The notes beneath the pieces are model-generated. The model was not told where the DNA came from. It saw nothing but the letters and a program-made list of their open reading frames with translations, and searched no databases. Both the position numbers and the translations under genes were made by a program. From an uncultured Polaribacter sp. (GTDB taxonomy: Bacteria > Bacteroidota > Bacteroidia > Flavobacteriales > Flavobacteriaceae): a stretch of 64,000 nt of DNA. Shown in pieces: positions 34,109 to 43,818 of this stretch (the stretch's first letter is position 1; every line of letters begins with the position of its first letter). Where the stretch lies: contig NZ_CANLXV010000001.1 of NCBI RefSeq assembly GCF_947495205.1, positions 310,001 to 374,000 on the forward strand. Reading direction: 5' to 3'.

Positions 34109-35686
34109 ATGGCAAGTATTAAACCAGCTGAAGTATCAGCAATTTTAAAGCAACAGTTAACAAATTTCGAAGCAAAAGCAACTTTAAATGAAGTTGGTAC
34201 CGTCTTACAAGTAGGAGATGGTATTGCTCGTGTTTATGGTCTTTCTAACGTACAATACGGAGAATTAGTAGAATTCGAAAACGGTTTAGAAGGTATTGTA
34301 TTAAACTTAGAAGAAGACAATGCAGGTGTTGTATTATTAGGAGCATCTACCTCTGTTAAAGAAGGTTCTACTGTAAAACGTACAGAAAGAATTGCATCTT
34401 TAAGAGCAGGAGAAGGTATTGTAGGTAGAGTTGTAGATACATTAGGTAACCCAATAGATGGTAAAGGACCAATTACTGGAGAAACTTACCAAATGCCATT
34501 AGAAAGAAGAGCACCTGGTGTAATTTATAGAGAGCCTGTAACAGAACCGTTACAAACAGGTATTAAATCTATTGATGCAATGATTCCTGTAGGTAGAGGT
34601 CAGCGTGAGTTGATTATTGGAGACCGTCAAACAGGTAAATCTACAGTTGCTATTGATACTATTTTAAATCAAAAAGAATTTTTTGACGCTGGTGAGCCAG
34701 TATTTTGTATTTACGTTGCAGTAGGTCAAAAAGCATCTACAGTTGCAGCAATTGCAAACATGTTAGAAGAAAAAGGAGCGTTAGCTTACACTACAATTGT
34801 AGCAGCAAATGCATCTGACCCTGCAGCAATGCAGGTGTATGCACCATTTGCAGGAGCAGCAATTGGAGAATACTTTAGAGATACAGGTAGACCAGCATTA
34901 ATTATTTATGATGATTTATCTAAACAAGCCGTAGCTTACCGTGAAATTTCTTTATTATTAAGAAGACCACCAGGACGTGAGGCGTATCCAGGAGATGTAT
35001 TTTATTTACACTCAAGATTATTAGAAAGAGCTGCAAAAGTTATTAATGATGATAAAATTGCAAGTGAAATGAACGATTTACCAGATTCTTTAAAAAGTAT
35101 CGTAAAAGGTGGAGGTTCTTTAACTGCATTACCAATTATTGAAACACAAGCGGGAGATGTATCTGCATACATTCCAACAAATGTAATTTCTATTACAGAC
35201 GGACAGATTTTCTTAGACGGAGATTTATTTAACTCTGGTGTACGTCCAGCAATTAACGTAGGTATTTCTGTATCTCGTGTTGGTGGTAATGCACAAATTA
35301 AGTCTATGAAAAAAGTATCTGGTACTTTAAAATTAGATCAAGCACAGTTTAGAGAATTAGAAGCATTTGCTAAATTTGGTTCAGATTTAGATGCAGCAAC
35401 AATGAGTGTAATTTCTAAAGGACAACGTAATGTTGAAATTTTAAAGCAAGCTCAAAACGATCCTTTCGCAGTAGAAGATCAAGTTGCAATTATTTATGCA
35501 GGTTCTAAGAATTTATTAAAAGATGTACCTGTTGCAGACGTTAAGAAATTTGAAAAAGATTACATAGATTATTTAAATGCAAAGCATAGAGATACTTTAG
35601 ATGTATTAAAATCTGGTAAATTAACACCAGAAGCAACAGGTGTTTTAGAAGCAGCAGCAGCAGAAATAACAAAGCATTTTGCATAA
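34109..35686 (+). CDS. atpA: ATP synthase F1 subunit alpha
   Basis: 525 residues. Walker A GDRQTGKS at 171-178, the alpha-subunit pattern [15 protein letters not shown], the signature [14 protein letters not shown] and a C-terminal helical domain. Alpha subunits bind a non-catalytic nucleotide; the catalytic beta gene is not in this window. Codon use is visibly biased toward TTA, AGA and ACA-type codons with strong uniformity, as expected for a highly expressed gene. Confidence 0.98.
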   Translation: MASIKPAEVSAILKQQLTNFEAKATLNEVGTVLQVGDGIARVYGLSNVQYGELVEFENGLEGIVLNLEEDNAGVVLLGASTSVKEGSTVKRTERIASLRAGEGIVGRVVDTLGNPIDGKGPITGETYQMPLERRAPGVIYREPVTEPLQTGIKSIDAMIPVGRGQRELIIGDRQTGKSTVAIDTILNQKEFFDAGEPVFCIYVAVGQKASTVAAIANMLEEKGALAYTTIVAANASDPAAMQVYAPFAGAAIGEYFRDTGRPALIIYDDLSKQAVAYREISLLLRRPPGREAYPGDVFYLHSRLLERAAKVINDDKIASEMNDLPDSLKSIVKGGGSLTALPIIETQAGDVSAYIPTNVISITDGQIFLDGDLFNSGVRPAINVGISVSRVGGNAQIKSMKKVSGTLKLDQAQFRELEAFAKFGSDLDAATMSVISKGQRNVEILKQAQNDPFAVEDQVAIIYAGSKNLLKDVPVADVKKFEKDYIDYLNAKHRDTLDVLKSGKLTPEATGVLEAAAAEITKHFA

Positions 35687-35757
35687 AAATAGACGTTAGT
35701 TTAGAGCTTTTAGACAGAAGTACTAAAAACTAAAGACTAATAACTAACAACTAAAAT

Positions 35758-36624
35758 ATGGCAAACTTAAAAGAAATACGTAATAGAATTACTTCTATAA
35801 AATCAACAATGCAGATTACATCTGCCATGAAAATGGTATCTGCTGCAAAGTTGAAAAAAGCACAAGATGCAATTACGGCTATGCGTCCCTATTCATCTAA
35901 ACTAACAGAGTTGTTGCAAAATTTAAGCGCAACTTTAGATAGTGAAGTGGGTGGAGTATATTCTACAGAAAGAGAAGTTTCTAAGGTTTTATTGGTAGTA
36001 GTAACCTCTAACAGAGGTTTGTGTGGTGGTTTTAATTCTTCTATAATTAAAGAAGTAATAAAAACAGTAAACGCAAAATATAGCAATGCTCAGGTAGCTT
36101 TGTTTGGTATTGGTAAAAAAGGTGCAGATGTTTTGTCTAAGCAATATAACGTTAGCGATACAAGAAATGACATATTTGATGATTTAACTTTTGATAATGT
36201 GGCTTTAATAGCAGAAAAGTTAATGGGCTTATATGCAGATGGTACTTATGATAAAATTGAATTGGTGTACAATCAATTTAAAAATGCAGCAACACAAATA
36301 CCACAAGTAGAACAATTTTTACCAATTAAACCAATTGAAGGTGGAAATGCAGATGCAGTAAATTCTGATTACATTTTTGAACCGTCAAAATTAGAAATTG
36401 TAGAAGCTCTTATACCAAAATCTCTAAAAACACAATTATACAAAGGAATTAGAGATAGTTTTGCCTCTGAACACGGAGCACGTATGACTGCAATGCATAA
36501 AGCAACAGACAACGCAACAGAACTAAGAGATTCTTTATTGTTAACCTATAATAAAGCAAGACAAGCAGCAATTACTAATGAAATTTTAGAAATTGTTGGT
36601 GGTGCAGAGGCATTGAATAATTAA
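35758..36624 (+). CDS. atpG: ATP synthase F1 subunit gamma
   Basis: 288 residues. The two long helices of the rotor shaft lie at the ends (LKEIRNRITSIKSTMQITSAMKMVS at the N-terminus; HGARMTAMHKATDNATELRDSL and KARQAAITNEILEIVGGAEAL at the C-terminus), with the Rossmann-like middle carrying TSNRGLCGGFN. It is the last gene of the operon: a strong terminator follows and no beta or epsilon gene is present. Confidence 0.97.
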   Translation: MANLKEIRNRITSIKSTMQITSAMKMVSAAKLKKAQDAITAMRPYSSKLTELLQNLSATLDSEVGGVYSTEREVSKVLLVVVTSNRGLCGGFNSSIIKEVIKTVNAKYSNAQVALFGIGKKGADVLSKQYNVSDTRNDIFDDLTFDNVALIAEKLMGLYADGTYDKIELVYNQFKNAATQIPQVEQFLPIKPIEGGNADAVNSDYIFEPSKLEIVEALIPKSLKTQLYKGIRDSFASEHGARMTAMHKATDNATELRDSLLLTYNKARQAAITNEILEIVGGAEALNN

Positions 36625-36700
36625 ACGTAGTGTAAGCGAAGTTAAATTATAAAAAAAGCGACAGTTTTAAATAACTAGCAATACTTTTATAAAATTTTAT

Positions 36701-36735
36701 AAAGAGCTTATCAGAAATGATAAGCTCTTTTTTTG
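36701..36735 (+). terminator. Intrinsic terminator of the ATP synthase operon
   Basis: AAAGAGCTTATCA (36701-36713) pairs with TGATAAGCTCTTT (36718-36730) around a GAAA tetraloop, followed by a T-run. Confidence 0.9.
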
Positions 36736-36804
36736 TCTTAATTTTATAAAAAACGAAACCTTTTAATTTTTAAATCGTTTTTAAGAGTAGAACCAAACAA
36801 ATAA

Positions 36805-37126
36805 ATGTCTAAAGAACTACATTTTTTAATTCTTAAGAGTAAAAAAGGAAACCAGAAAGCTCAGTTAAAGCTTTATGAGCTGTTTTGCGAAGCTATGTTT
36901 TTTATTGCCTATATATATATACTTAAAAAATGAAGAAGAGGCAAAAGACGCTATGCAAGATGCTTTTTTAAAGGCATTTTTAAGTATAGATTCTTACAAA
37001 GATGATACAAGCTTTGGTTCTTGGCTAAAAAGGATTGTAATTCATACGTGTATAGATCAATTAAAAAAGAAACATTTAGAAACAGTTTCCTTAGAAAATT
37101 ACCCTTTAGAAATTATGGAAGATTAG
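36805..37126 (+). pseudogene. ECF sigma factor remnant, frameshifted in a (TA)6 tract and lacking region 4
   Basis: Reading starts at the ATG at 36805 (MSKELHFLILKSKKGNQKAQLKLYELF) and stops after 42 codons at 36931. The next frame, from about 36917 on, continues the same protein: YLKNEEEAKDAMQDAFLKAF is sigma region 2, then DTSFGSWLKRIVIHTCIDQL. The break is at (TA)6, 36910-36921; removing two TA units restores one frame reading AYIYLKNEEEAK, as in intact relatives. The protein then ends at LEIMED, where intact ECF factors continue into region 4, so the promoter-recognising part is missing. This points to a decayed gene, although slippage could also switch it. Confidence 0.8.
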
Positions 37127-37288
37127 AATAATAAAATTATAAACGATTGTAACAGTAAAATATTTACCTATAATTTAAGTAATACTTTTAATCAGTTTAA
37201 TTTAAAAACAGATTATACTAAATTGTTTTTTACAACATAAAAAAGAAGGTTTTTCTATGAGTTTTCCAGTTTTAAGAAGGCTTTACAA

Positions 37289-37432
37289 ATGAATCATTTA
37301 AAAACAACTTTTGGTGTTTCTAAAAATAAAAAAAGATATAATATTTTAGATAAAAAAATAAAAGAAGGGACAATTAGCGAAGGTAATATTGCCATAGGAT
37401 TAACTAACGGGATATTAGATTTGGAAGAATAA
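37289..37432 (+). CDS. Short open frame of unknown status (47 aa)
   Basis: ATG at 37289 to TAA, encoding a basic peptide (MNHLKTTFGVSKNKKRYN onward) ending in a leucine-rich acidic tail. The frame is open for 16 codons upstream of the ATG, so it may be the end of an older gene. It lies in the 473-base stretch between the sigma remnant and the aldehyde dehydrogenase terminator, which otherwise shows only AT-rich decayed sequence. I recognise no family, and it may not be a gene. Confidence 0.25.
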   Translation: MNHLKTTFGVSKNKKRYNILDKKIKEGTISEGNIAIGLTNGILDLEE

Positions 37433-37551
37433 AAAAATAACTCTTTGAAAAACTATCGTTAAGGATAAAGTGAGTTTTAATTCATTTAATCAGAACTTAA
37501 ACTAAGTTAACTATTTTTTTGAGAATGTCAAGTTCATTAAAACTAAAAACC

Positions 37552-37567
37552 CAACTTTTAAAAGTTG
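37552..37567 (-). terminator. Terminator of the aldehyde dehydrogenase gene
   Basis: CAACTTTTAAAAGTTG is a perfect 16-bp palindrome 33 bases beyond the dehydrogenase stop, with GGG before and A/T-runs on both sides. It can form a short hairpin on the minus-strand transcript. Confidence 0.6.
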
Positions 37568-37599
37568 AATTTTATAAATTAAATACGATCTAAATGCTC

Positions 37600-39141
37600 T
37601 TAAAGATCAAACTTAATACCTTGAGCAAGCGGTAATTCATTAGAATAATTTATGGTATTGGTTTGTCTTCTCATGTATACTTTCCAAGCATCAGAACCAG
37701 ATTCTCTGCCACCACCAGTTTCTTTTTCGCCACCAAAAGCACCACCAATTTCTGCGCCAGAAGTACCAATATTTACGTTTGCAATTCCACAATCAGATCC
37801 TGCATAAGACAAGAATTTTTCAGCTTCTTTTAATTCATTCGTCATAATTGCTGATGACAAACCTTGTGCAACGCCGTTTTGTTTTTCGATAGCATTTTCG
37901 ACTTCACCAGCATATTTCATGAGATATAAAATTGGTGCAAACGTTTCATGTTGTACAATTTCAAAATGATTTTCTGCTTCAATAATTGCAGGTTTTACGT
38001 AACAACCAGAATTGTAATCTTTTCCAACTAAAACATCACCTTCAACTAAAACAGTGCCACCTTCTGCTTTTGCTTTTTCAATGGCAGCTAAATACTTATG
38101 TACAGCAGCTTTATCAATTAAAGGCCCAACATGATTGTTTTCATCTAAAGGGTTTCCTATTTTTATTTGTTTGTATGCGCCAACTATTGCATCGCGTACT
38201 TTGTTATAAACAGATTCGTGAATTATTAATCTTCTCGTAGATGTACAACGTTGCCCACAAGTACCAACAGCGCCAAAAACAGCACCAGGAACTACTACTT
38301 TTAAATCTGCAGTTGGTGTAATTATAATGGCATTATTACCACCCAATTCTAATAAAGTTTTTCCAAAACGTTCAGCAACTTTTGCGCCCACAATTCTTCC
38401 CATTCTTGTTGAGCCTGTTGCAGAAACTAGTGGAATTCTAGTATCTGAAGTTATCATTTCACCTACTTTAAAATCACCATTTATAATGCAAGAAATTCCT
38501 TCAGGCAAGTTGTTTTCCTTTAAAATTGATGCCATAATGTTTTGACAAGCCACGGAACATAAAGGTGTTTTTTCAGAAGGTTTCCATATACAAACATCTC
38601 CACAAATCCACGCTAAAGCTGTGTTCCAAGCCCAAACAGCAACAGGAAAATTAAATGCAGAAATAATACCAACAATACCAATTGGGTGCCATTGTTCTCT
38701 CATTACATGACTTGGCCTTTCAGACGGAATGGTTTGTCCATTTAATTGGCGAGATAAACCTACAGCAAAATCGCAGATATCTATCATTTCTTGTACTTCA
38801 CCCAAGCCTTCTTGCAAAGATTTTCCCATTTCATAAGAAACCAATTTACCTAAAGGTTCTTTTAAATCTCGTAATTTATTACCAAATTGTCTTACAATTT
38901 CACCTCTTTGTGGTGCTGGTTTATTACGCCAAACTAAAAAAGCATCGGTTGCAGCTACTACTACTTTTTCGTAATCTTCTTTTGTTGTTGTTTTTACTTT
39001 ACCTATTAATTTACCATCAACAGGCGAGTAACTTTCTATAATTTCGCCATTGGAAAAGTTATGCAAACCAGTTGCTGTGCCGTTGTTTATATCTTGCAAA
39101 CCTAAAGTTTGTAACGCCTGTTTTATTCCAAAATCTTTCAT
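37600..39141 (-). CDS. Aldehyde dehydrogenase, ALDH7 (aminoadipate-semialdehyde) type
   Basis: 513 residues. NAD(P)-dependent oxidation of an aldehyde to an acid. The catalytic Cys299 is in GTCGQRCTS and the general-base Glu in LLELGGNN. The N-terminus (YSPVDGKLIGKV, AATDAFLVWRNKPAPQRGEIVR) and the C-terminal GGGRESGSDAWKVYMRRQTNTINYS match the ALDH7 group, which acts on alpha-aminoadipic semialdehyde in lysine breakdown. The substrate is assigned by family resemblance only. No other lysine-catabolic gene lies nearby. Single gene with its own terminator. Confidence 0.9.
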   Translation of the reverse strand: MKDFGIKQALQTLGLQDINNGTATGLHNFSNGEIIESYSPVDGKLIGKVKTTTKEDYEKVVVAATDAFLVWRNKPAPQRGEIVRQFGNKLRDLKEPLGKLVSYEMGKSLQEGLGEVQEMIDICDFAVGLSRQLNGQTIPSERPSHVMREQWHPIGIVGIISAFNFPVAVWAWNTALAWICGDVCIWKPSEKTPLCSVACQNIMASILKENNLPEGISCIINGDFKVGEMITSDTRIPLVSATGSTRMGRIVGAKVAERFGKTLLELGGNNAIIITPTADLKVVVPGAVFGAVGTCGQRCTSTRRLIIHESVYNKVRDAIVGAYKQIKIGNPLDENNHVGPLIDKAAVHKYLAAIEKAKAEGGTVLVEGDVLVGKDYNSGCYVKPAIIEAENHFEIVQHETFAPILYLMKYAGEVENAIEKQNGVAQGLSSAIMTNELKEAEKFLSYAGSDCGIANVNIGTSGAEIGGAFGGEKETGGGRESGSDAWKVYMRRQTNTINYSNELPLAQGIKFDL

Positions 39142-39210
39142 TTTGTAAAGCTATTTTAAATGTATAAATTAGAGCTTCTAAATTACGAATAATTAGATAA
39201 GTTTTGTACC

Positions 39211-40272
39211 ATGAAAAATACCTTCTTTTTAATTTTAGCTTTTGTAACTTTTATAGGTTGTAAACAAGAAACACCAACTAATGTTGTTAAAGGTGAAGAA
39301 AAATCTGAAAAAATAAATGATTTTGCTATAGTAATACATGGTGGTGCAGGAACCATTTTAAAGAAAAACATGTCTGATGAAAAAGAGAAAGCTTATCAAA
39401 ACAAATTAACTGAAGCTATAAAAATAGGACACTCAATTTTAAAAAACGGTGGAACAAGCCAAGAAGCAGTAATTAAAACCATACAAGTTATGGAAGAATC
39501 GCCCTTATTTAATGCTGGTAAAGGGGCTGTTTTTACGCATGAAGAAACCAATGAATTGGATGCCTCTTTTATGGATGGAAATACTTTAAATGCAGGAGCT
39601 GTGGCTGGAGTAACCAATGTAAAAAGCCCTATTGAATTGGCTGTAAAAGTAATGACAGATTCAGACCACGTAATGTTATCTGGCAAAGGAGCGTCAATTT
39701 TTGCTAAAGAAAAAGGTTTAGAAATGGTAGATCCTAGTTATTTTTATACAGAAAAACGTTTTCAATCTTTACAAAGAATTAAAAATAGAAACAAAGCTCA
39801 GCTAGATCATAATGATAAAAAAGCCGCTTTTTATGATGCTGATATTAAAAATGCAAAATTTGGAACTGTAGGTTGTGTTGCTTTAGATAAAAATGGAAAT
39901 ATTGCTGCAGGAACATCTACTGGAGGTATGACCAACAAACGTTGGGGACGTATTGGAGATGCACCAATTATTGGTTCTGGAACGTACGCAAATAATAAAA
40001 CTTGTGGTGTTTCTTCTACAGGTTGGGGAGAGTATTTTATAAGAAGTCAAGTAGCTTATGATATTTCTGCACAGATGGAATATCAACAAAAAAGTTTAAA
40101 AGAGGCTACAAAAGATGTAATTCAGCATAAATTAACCAAACTTGGTGGAACAGGTGGTGTAGTTGCTTTAGATAAAAGCGGAAATATGTCTTTTGAGTTT
40201 AATACTGCAGGTATGTACAGAGCTTCTATGAATGCTAAAGGTGATTTAGTTGTAAAAATTTACAAAGAATAA
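39211..40272 (+). CDS. Isoaspartyl peptidase / plant-type L-asparaginase, lipoprotein
   Basis: 353 residues. An N-terminal lipoprotein signal ends at IGCKQ, so unlike the cytoplasmic E. coli IaaA this form is exported. The opening of the mature enzyme is the conserved FAIVIHGGAGT. As an Ntn hydrolase it should cleave itself before the nucleophile Thr219 in KFGTVGCVALD; GGMTNKRWGRIGDAPI and GTGGVVALD complete the active site. It hydrolyses asparagine or beta-aspartyl dipeptides. Divergent from the aldehyde dehydrogenase; its last codons overlap a convergent gene by 13 bases. Confidence 0.93.
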   Translation: MKNTFFLILAFVTFIGCKQETPTNVVKGEEKSEKINDFAIVIHGGAGTILKKNMSDEKEKAYQNKLTEAIKIGHSILKNGGTSQEAVIKTIQVMEESPLFNAGKGAVFTHEETNELDASFMDGNTLNAGAVAGVTNVKSPIELAVKVMTDSDHVMLSGKGASIFAKEKGLEMVDPSYFYTEKRFQSLQRIKNRNKAQLDHNDKKAAFYDADIKNAKFGTVGCVALDKNGNIAAGTSTGGMTNKRWGRIGDAPIIGSGTYANNKTCGVSSTGWGEYFIRSQVAYDISAQMEYQQKSLKEATKDVIQHKLTKLGGTGGVVALDKSGNMSFEFNTAGMYRASMNAKGDLVVKIYKE

Positions 40273-40604
40273 CTTAACCATTCTTTAGGTAAAGTGGGCA
40301 AATCTAATTGTGTAACTGTAGACTTAATTTTTCTTTTAAAAGGATTTTTTATAATTTTTGGAATAGATAAGTTTACGTTATTTTTCTTGTTAATTTTTTC
40401 TAAAACTTCCTCTATACTGTTGTCTGTAGCCCAAACCAAAGAATTCATCATTGCATTAGATTCTTTTTCTAAATCGTAAAAATCTACAAAATAACTAGGT
40501 TTATTGTCTCTATAAATAAGCCATTGGTGGTATTTTTTTGTAGGAATTTCTACAACTTTTTTAATTCCAGTTAATGTTCTATAGGTATTTATTTTAAATT
40601 TCAT
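40260..40604 (-). CDS. Hypothetical protein (114 aa)
   Basis: No family recognised. A small, mixed alpha-beta, Lys-rich soluble protein with VVEIPTKKYHQWLIYRDNKPSYFVDFYDLE near the start and NSIEEVLEKINKKNNVN in the middle. Start ATG and normal amino-acid composition support a real gene. The 3' end overlaps the convergent asparaginase gene by 13 bases. No signal peptide or membrane helix. Confidence 0.6.
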   Translation of the reverse strand: MKFKINTYRTLTGIKKVVEIPTKKYHQWLIYRDNKPSYFVDFYDLEKESNAMMNSLVWATDNSIEEVLEKINKKNNVNLSIPKIIKNPFKRKIKSTVTQLDLPTLPKEWLSYSL

Positions 40605-40752
40605 TCTTCACTTATTTACAAAAGCAAAGTTATTTACAAAGTGTATTTTGTGTTTCATTTTTTCGATTAACGGATAATTTTTCTCGGTAAACGTAAAATT
40701 GTAAAAAGTAACAAACGGTTGTTGCTATTAATGTTATTTTTGTAATTAGATT

Positions 40753-41727
40753 ATGATAAACAAAATTTTTAACATACAGAACAAGCAAGAATTTACCCAA
40801 GTTGCTTTAGAAGTTTTTAAACATCAATTTACAAACAATAGGGTTTACCGCTCTTTTTGTGATTTAATTAATGTGCATGTTTCTGATGTTACCAAAGTTG
40901 AAGAAATTCCGTTTTTACCCATACAGTTTTTTAAAAGCAGAAAAGTACTTTCATCCAAAGAAAATATACAAGAAACCTTTACAAGTTCTGGCACAACAGG
41001 CAGTACAATTAGCAAACATTTGGTTACCAATATTAATGTATATAAAGAAAGTTATTTAAAAGGATTTGCACATTTTTATGGCAATATAGAAGATTATGTA
41101 GTATTGGCATTACTACCCAATTATTTAGAGCGCAAAGGTTCTTCTTTGGTTTTTATGGTTGATGATTTAATTCGGAAAACTAAAAATATAGAAAGTGGTT
41201 TTTTTCTTGATAATTTGCAAGAATTGAGCAAAAAACTAGAAGAATTAAACAAAAAAGGACAAAAAGTACTCTTAATTGGAGTTTCTTTTGCATTATTAGA
41301 TTTGGTGGAAATGCAAAAATTTAACCTAAAAAACACCATAATTATGGAAACTGGTGGTATGAAAGGAAGAAGAAAAGAATTGGTTAGAGAAGAATTGCAC
41401 AACATTTTACAAAACGGTTTTGGAGTTGCTAAAATTCACTCAGAATATGGAATGACAGAATTATTAAGTCAAGGATATTCTAAAGGAAACGGAATTTTTG
41501 AAACGCCACCTTGGATGCAAATTTTAACCAGAGATACAGAAGACGCCTTAACAATTAATCCAAAAGGTAAAAATGGCGGAATTAACGTTATTGATTTGGC
41601 TAACTACAATTCTTGCAGTTTTATTGCCACGCAAGATTTAGGAAAAGTACATAAAGACGGTACATTTGAAATTATTGGTCGTTTTGATAATTCTGATATT
41701 AGAGGCTGTAATTTAATGGTTTTATAG
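40753..41727 (+). CDS. LuxE/acyl-protein synthetase-like enzyme
   Basis: 324 residues, similar in length to LuxE (about 370). The ANL-type adenylation loop is TSSGTTGSTISKH (about 77-89), followed by METGGMKGRRKELVREEL and IHSEYGMTELLSQGY, the motifs of LuxE and related PaaK-like acyl activators. Family members activate a carboxylate as acyl-AMP and pass it to a thiol. No LuxC reductase or luciferase is nearby, so light production is not implied; the standalone form is common in Flavobacteriia and may activate an acid for cell-surface or lipid modification. Confidence 0.85.
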   Translation: MINKIFNIQNKQEFTQVALEVFKHQFTNNRVYRSFCDLINVHVSDVTKVEEIPFLPIQFFKSRKVLSSKENIQETFTSSGTTGSTISKHLVTNINVYKESYLKGFAHFYGNIEDYVVLALLPNYLERKGSSLVFMVDDLIRKTKNIESGFFLDNLQELSKKLEELNKKGQKVLLIGVSFALLDLVEMQKFNLKNTIIMETGGMKGRRKELVREELHNILQNGFGVAKIHSEYGMTELLSQGYSKGNGIFETPPWMQILTRDTEDALTINPKGKNGGINVIDLANYNSCSFIATQDLGKVHKDGTFEIIGRFDNSDIRGCNLMVL

Positions 41728-41826
41728 TTTTTTATATCAAACAATAAAAAATTGAAATTAATAATTTGTATATTTTATTGTAAGGATATTCTATTTTTAT
41801 ACACTAACTTAAAATAGAATTTAAAA

Positions 41827-42270
41827 ATGAAAATACTAACTATTTTACTACTACTTGTTACTACAGGCATATTTGCCCAAAAAGAAAACTACAACTTAAA
41901 TAAAGGTTACGTTGCAGAAGGGTATGATGTTGTAGCTTATTTTTCTAACAAAGCAATAGAAGGAAATAAAAAACATACAGCAGAATTTGATGGTGTAAAA
42001 TTTAAATTCTCTTCAGAAGAAAATTTAGAAACATTTAAAAAGAATCCAAAAAAATACGCGCCAGCTTATGGTGGTTATTGTGCATATGCAATTGGTGCAA
42101 AGGCAAAAAAGGTTGCTATAAACCCAAAAACATTCGAAATAAGAGATGGTAAATTGTATCTTTTCTACAATTCTTGGGGCACAAATACCTTAGATATGTG
42201 GCAAAAAGAAGGTGCAGCAGCATTAAAGGAAAAAGCAGATAAAAATTGGCTAAACATCATCAACAAATAA
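41827..42270 (+). CDS. Secreted YHS-domain protein
   Basis: 147 residues. Signal peptide (MKILTILLLLVTTGIFAQ) followed by a YHS domain: GYDVVAYF, then GVKFKFSSEENLETFKKNPKKYAPAYGGYCAYA. YHS domains are thought to bind metals, notably copper or iron, and the Tyr-His pattern is here replaced by the common seq-variant with a single Cys (GGYCAYA). The C-terminal helix WQKEGAAALKEKADKNW is usual for the secreted branch. Followed by a long perfect palindrome. Confidence 0.88.
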   Translation: MKILTILLLLVTTGIFAQKENYNLNKGYVAEGYDVVAYFSNKAIEGNKKHTAEFDGVKFKFSSEENLETFKKNPKKYAPAYGGYCAYAIGAKAKKVAINPKTFEIRDGKLYLFYNSWGTNTLDMWQKEGAAALKEKADKNWLNIINK

Positions 42271-42287
42271 GTTGATTCTCTATATGC

Positions 42288-42325
42288 AAAAGCCACATTA
42301 GTATTTAAATACTAATGTGGCTTTT
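42288..42325. terminator. 38-bp perfect palindrome, bidirectional terminator
   Basis: Half-site AAAAGCCACATTAGTATTT (42288-42306) is followed directly by its exact reverse complement to 42325. The A and T ends give T-runs on both strands, so it can terminate the YHS gene and tyrS, which converge here. Confidence 0.9.
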
Positions 42326-42345
42326 CTCTTTTTATGAATTTAGAT

Positions 42346-43638
42346 TTACGCTACAACTAGTAAATAATATGTTTTTTTACCACGTTGTAACAATACATAC
42401 TTATTTGCAATTAAATCTGCTTCTGTAATGGTAAAATCTTCTTTAACTTTTTCTTTATTTACAGAAATTGCATTTTCTTTTAAAGCTCTTCTGGCATCTC
42501 CATTAGATTTTAAGAAGTTGGTTTTTGCAGCTAAAGCGCCAATCATATCTAAACCTTCTGCAACATCACTTTTAGCAACTGTAGCTTGTGGTACACCATC
42601 AAAAACATCTAAAAAAGTTTGTTCGTCTAAAGATTTTAAATCATTTGCTGTACTTTTTCCAAATAAAATTTGAGACGCTTTTAATGCATTTTCATACGCT
42701 TCTTCTCCATGAGTAAGCATGGTAACTTCTTCTCCTAATTTCTTTTGTAGTAAACGCAAATGTGGATGCTCTTTGTGTTCTGCAATTAAATTTTCTATAG
42801 TTTCTTTATCTAAAAACGTAAATTTTTTAATAAAGTTTTCTGCATCTTCATCAGAAGAGTTTAACCAATATTGGTAAAATTTGTAAGGTGATGTTCTATC
42901 TGCATTTAACCAAACATTACCACCTTCTGTTTTACCAAACTTAGTACCATCTGCTTTTGTAACCAAAGGTACTGTAATTGCGTAGGCTTTTCCTTGTGCT
43001 TTTCTCCGTATTAATTCAGTTCCTGTGGTAATATTTCCCCATTGGTCTGAGCCACCCATTTGTAGCATGCAATTTTTTTCTTTGTATAAATGATAAAAAT
43101 CGTAACCTTGAAATAACTGGTAGGTAAATTCTGTAAAACTCATTCCCACAGAAGATTCTGAACTCAAACGCTTTTTTACAGAATCTTTTGCCATCATGTA
43201 ATTTACAGTAATATGTTTTCCTGTATCTCTTACAAAGTCAATTAATGAAATATCTTTCATCCAATCGTAATTGTTTACCAATTCTGCTTTATTTGCTGCA
43301 TTGTCATCAAAACTTAAAAAACGTTCTAAGTTTTCTCTAACTCCAGCAATATTTTTTGCCAAAGTAGCTTCATCTAAAAGATTCCTTTCTGCAGATTTTC
43401 CAGAAGGATCACCAACCATACCAGTGGCACCACCAATTAATGCAATTGGGTTATGACCAGCATTTTGAAAATGTTTTAAAATAAAAATCTGTACCAAACT
43501 ACCAATATGTAAAGAGTCTGCAGTTGGGTCAAAACCAATATAACCAGCAGTTTTATTTTTTAGTAAATAGTCTTCTGTATCTGGCATAATATCATGCAAC
43601 AGTCCTCTCCAGCGTAATTCTTCAACAAAATTTGTCAT
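42346..43638 (-). CDS. tyrS: Tyrosine-tRNA ligase
   Basis: 430 residues. Class I synthetase with the HIGH-type motif LHIGSLV (about 43-49), tyrosine-binding QGYDFYHL and GGSDQWGN, and the KMSKS equivalent KFGKTEGG. A C-terminal S4 RNA-binding domain (SNGDARRALKENAISVNKEKV) completes the bacterial TyrRS. Its leader is about 140 nt from a minus-strand -7 element TATCTTTG (43787-43780). Confidence 0.97.
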   Translation of the reverse strand: MTNFVEELRWRGLLHDIMPDTEDYLLKNKTAGYIGFDPTADSLHIGSLVQIFILKHFQNAGHNPIALIGGATGMVGDPSGKSAERNLLDEATLAKNIAGVRENLERFLSFDDNAANKAELVNNYDWMKDISLIDFVRDTGKHITVNYMMAKDSVKKRLSSESSVGMSFTEFTYQLFQGYDFYHLYKEKNCMLQMGGSDQWGNITTGTELIRRKAQGKAYAITVPLVTKADGTKFGKTEGGNVWLNADRTSPYKFYQYWLNSSDEDAENFIKKFTFLDKETIENLIAEHKEHPHLRLLQKKLGEEVTMLTHGEEAYENALKASQILFGKSTANDLKSLDEQTFLDVFDGVPQATVAKSDVAEGLDMIGALAAKTNFLKSNGDARRALKENAISVNKEKVKEDFTITEADLIANKYVLLQRGKKTYYLLVVA

Positions 43639-43680
43639 TGTAATGCTTTATTTTTTCAATTTTAAAAGAGTTTTGCAATT

Positions 43681-43787
43681 AACAGCGCAGTTAAGCACTG
43701 TTTTTAATACAATTTTAGCTCTTTTGAGTTTGTTAAGACAATCTTGCACCAATACAAGTACGTCTTTTTTCTGGGCGCAAAGATAAA
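43681..43787 (-). promoter_or_regulatory. tyrS promoter and leader with hairpin
   Basis: On the minus strand TATCTTTG lies near 43787-43780, preceded by TTTTTTGG about 19 bases upstream as a possible -33. The leader contains AACAGTGC / GCGCTGTT (43681-43702), an 8-bp hairpin with one G-U pair and a 6-nt loop. I see no T-box features. Confidence 0.4.
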
Positions 43788-43818
43788 CTTATCAACCAAA
43801 AAACCATAACTTAGCTGT

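Noticed and set aside
43639..43780. T-box leader for tyrS
   Set aside because: No T-box sequence or specifier-loop structure is visible; only a short hairpin is present.
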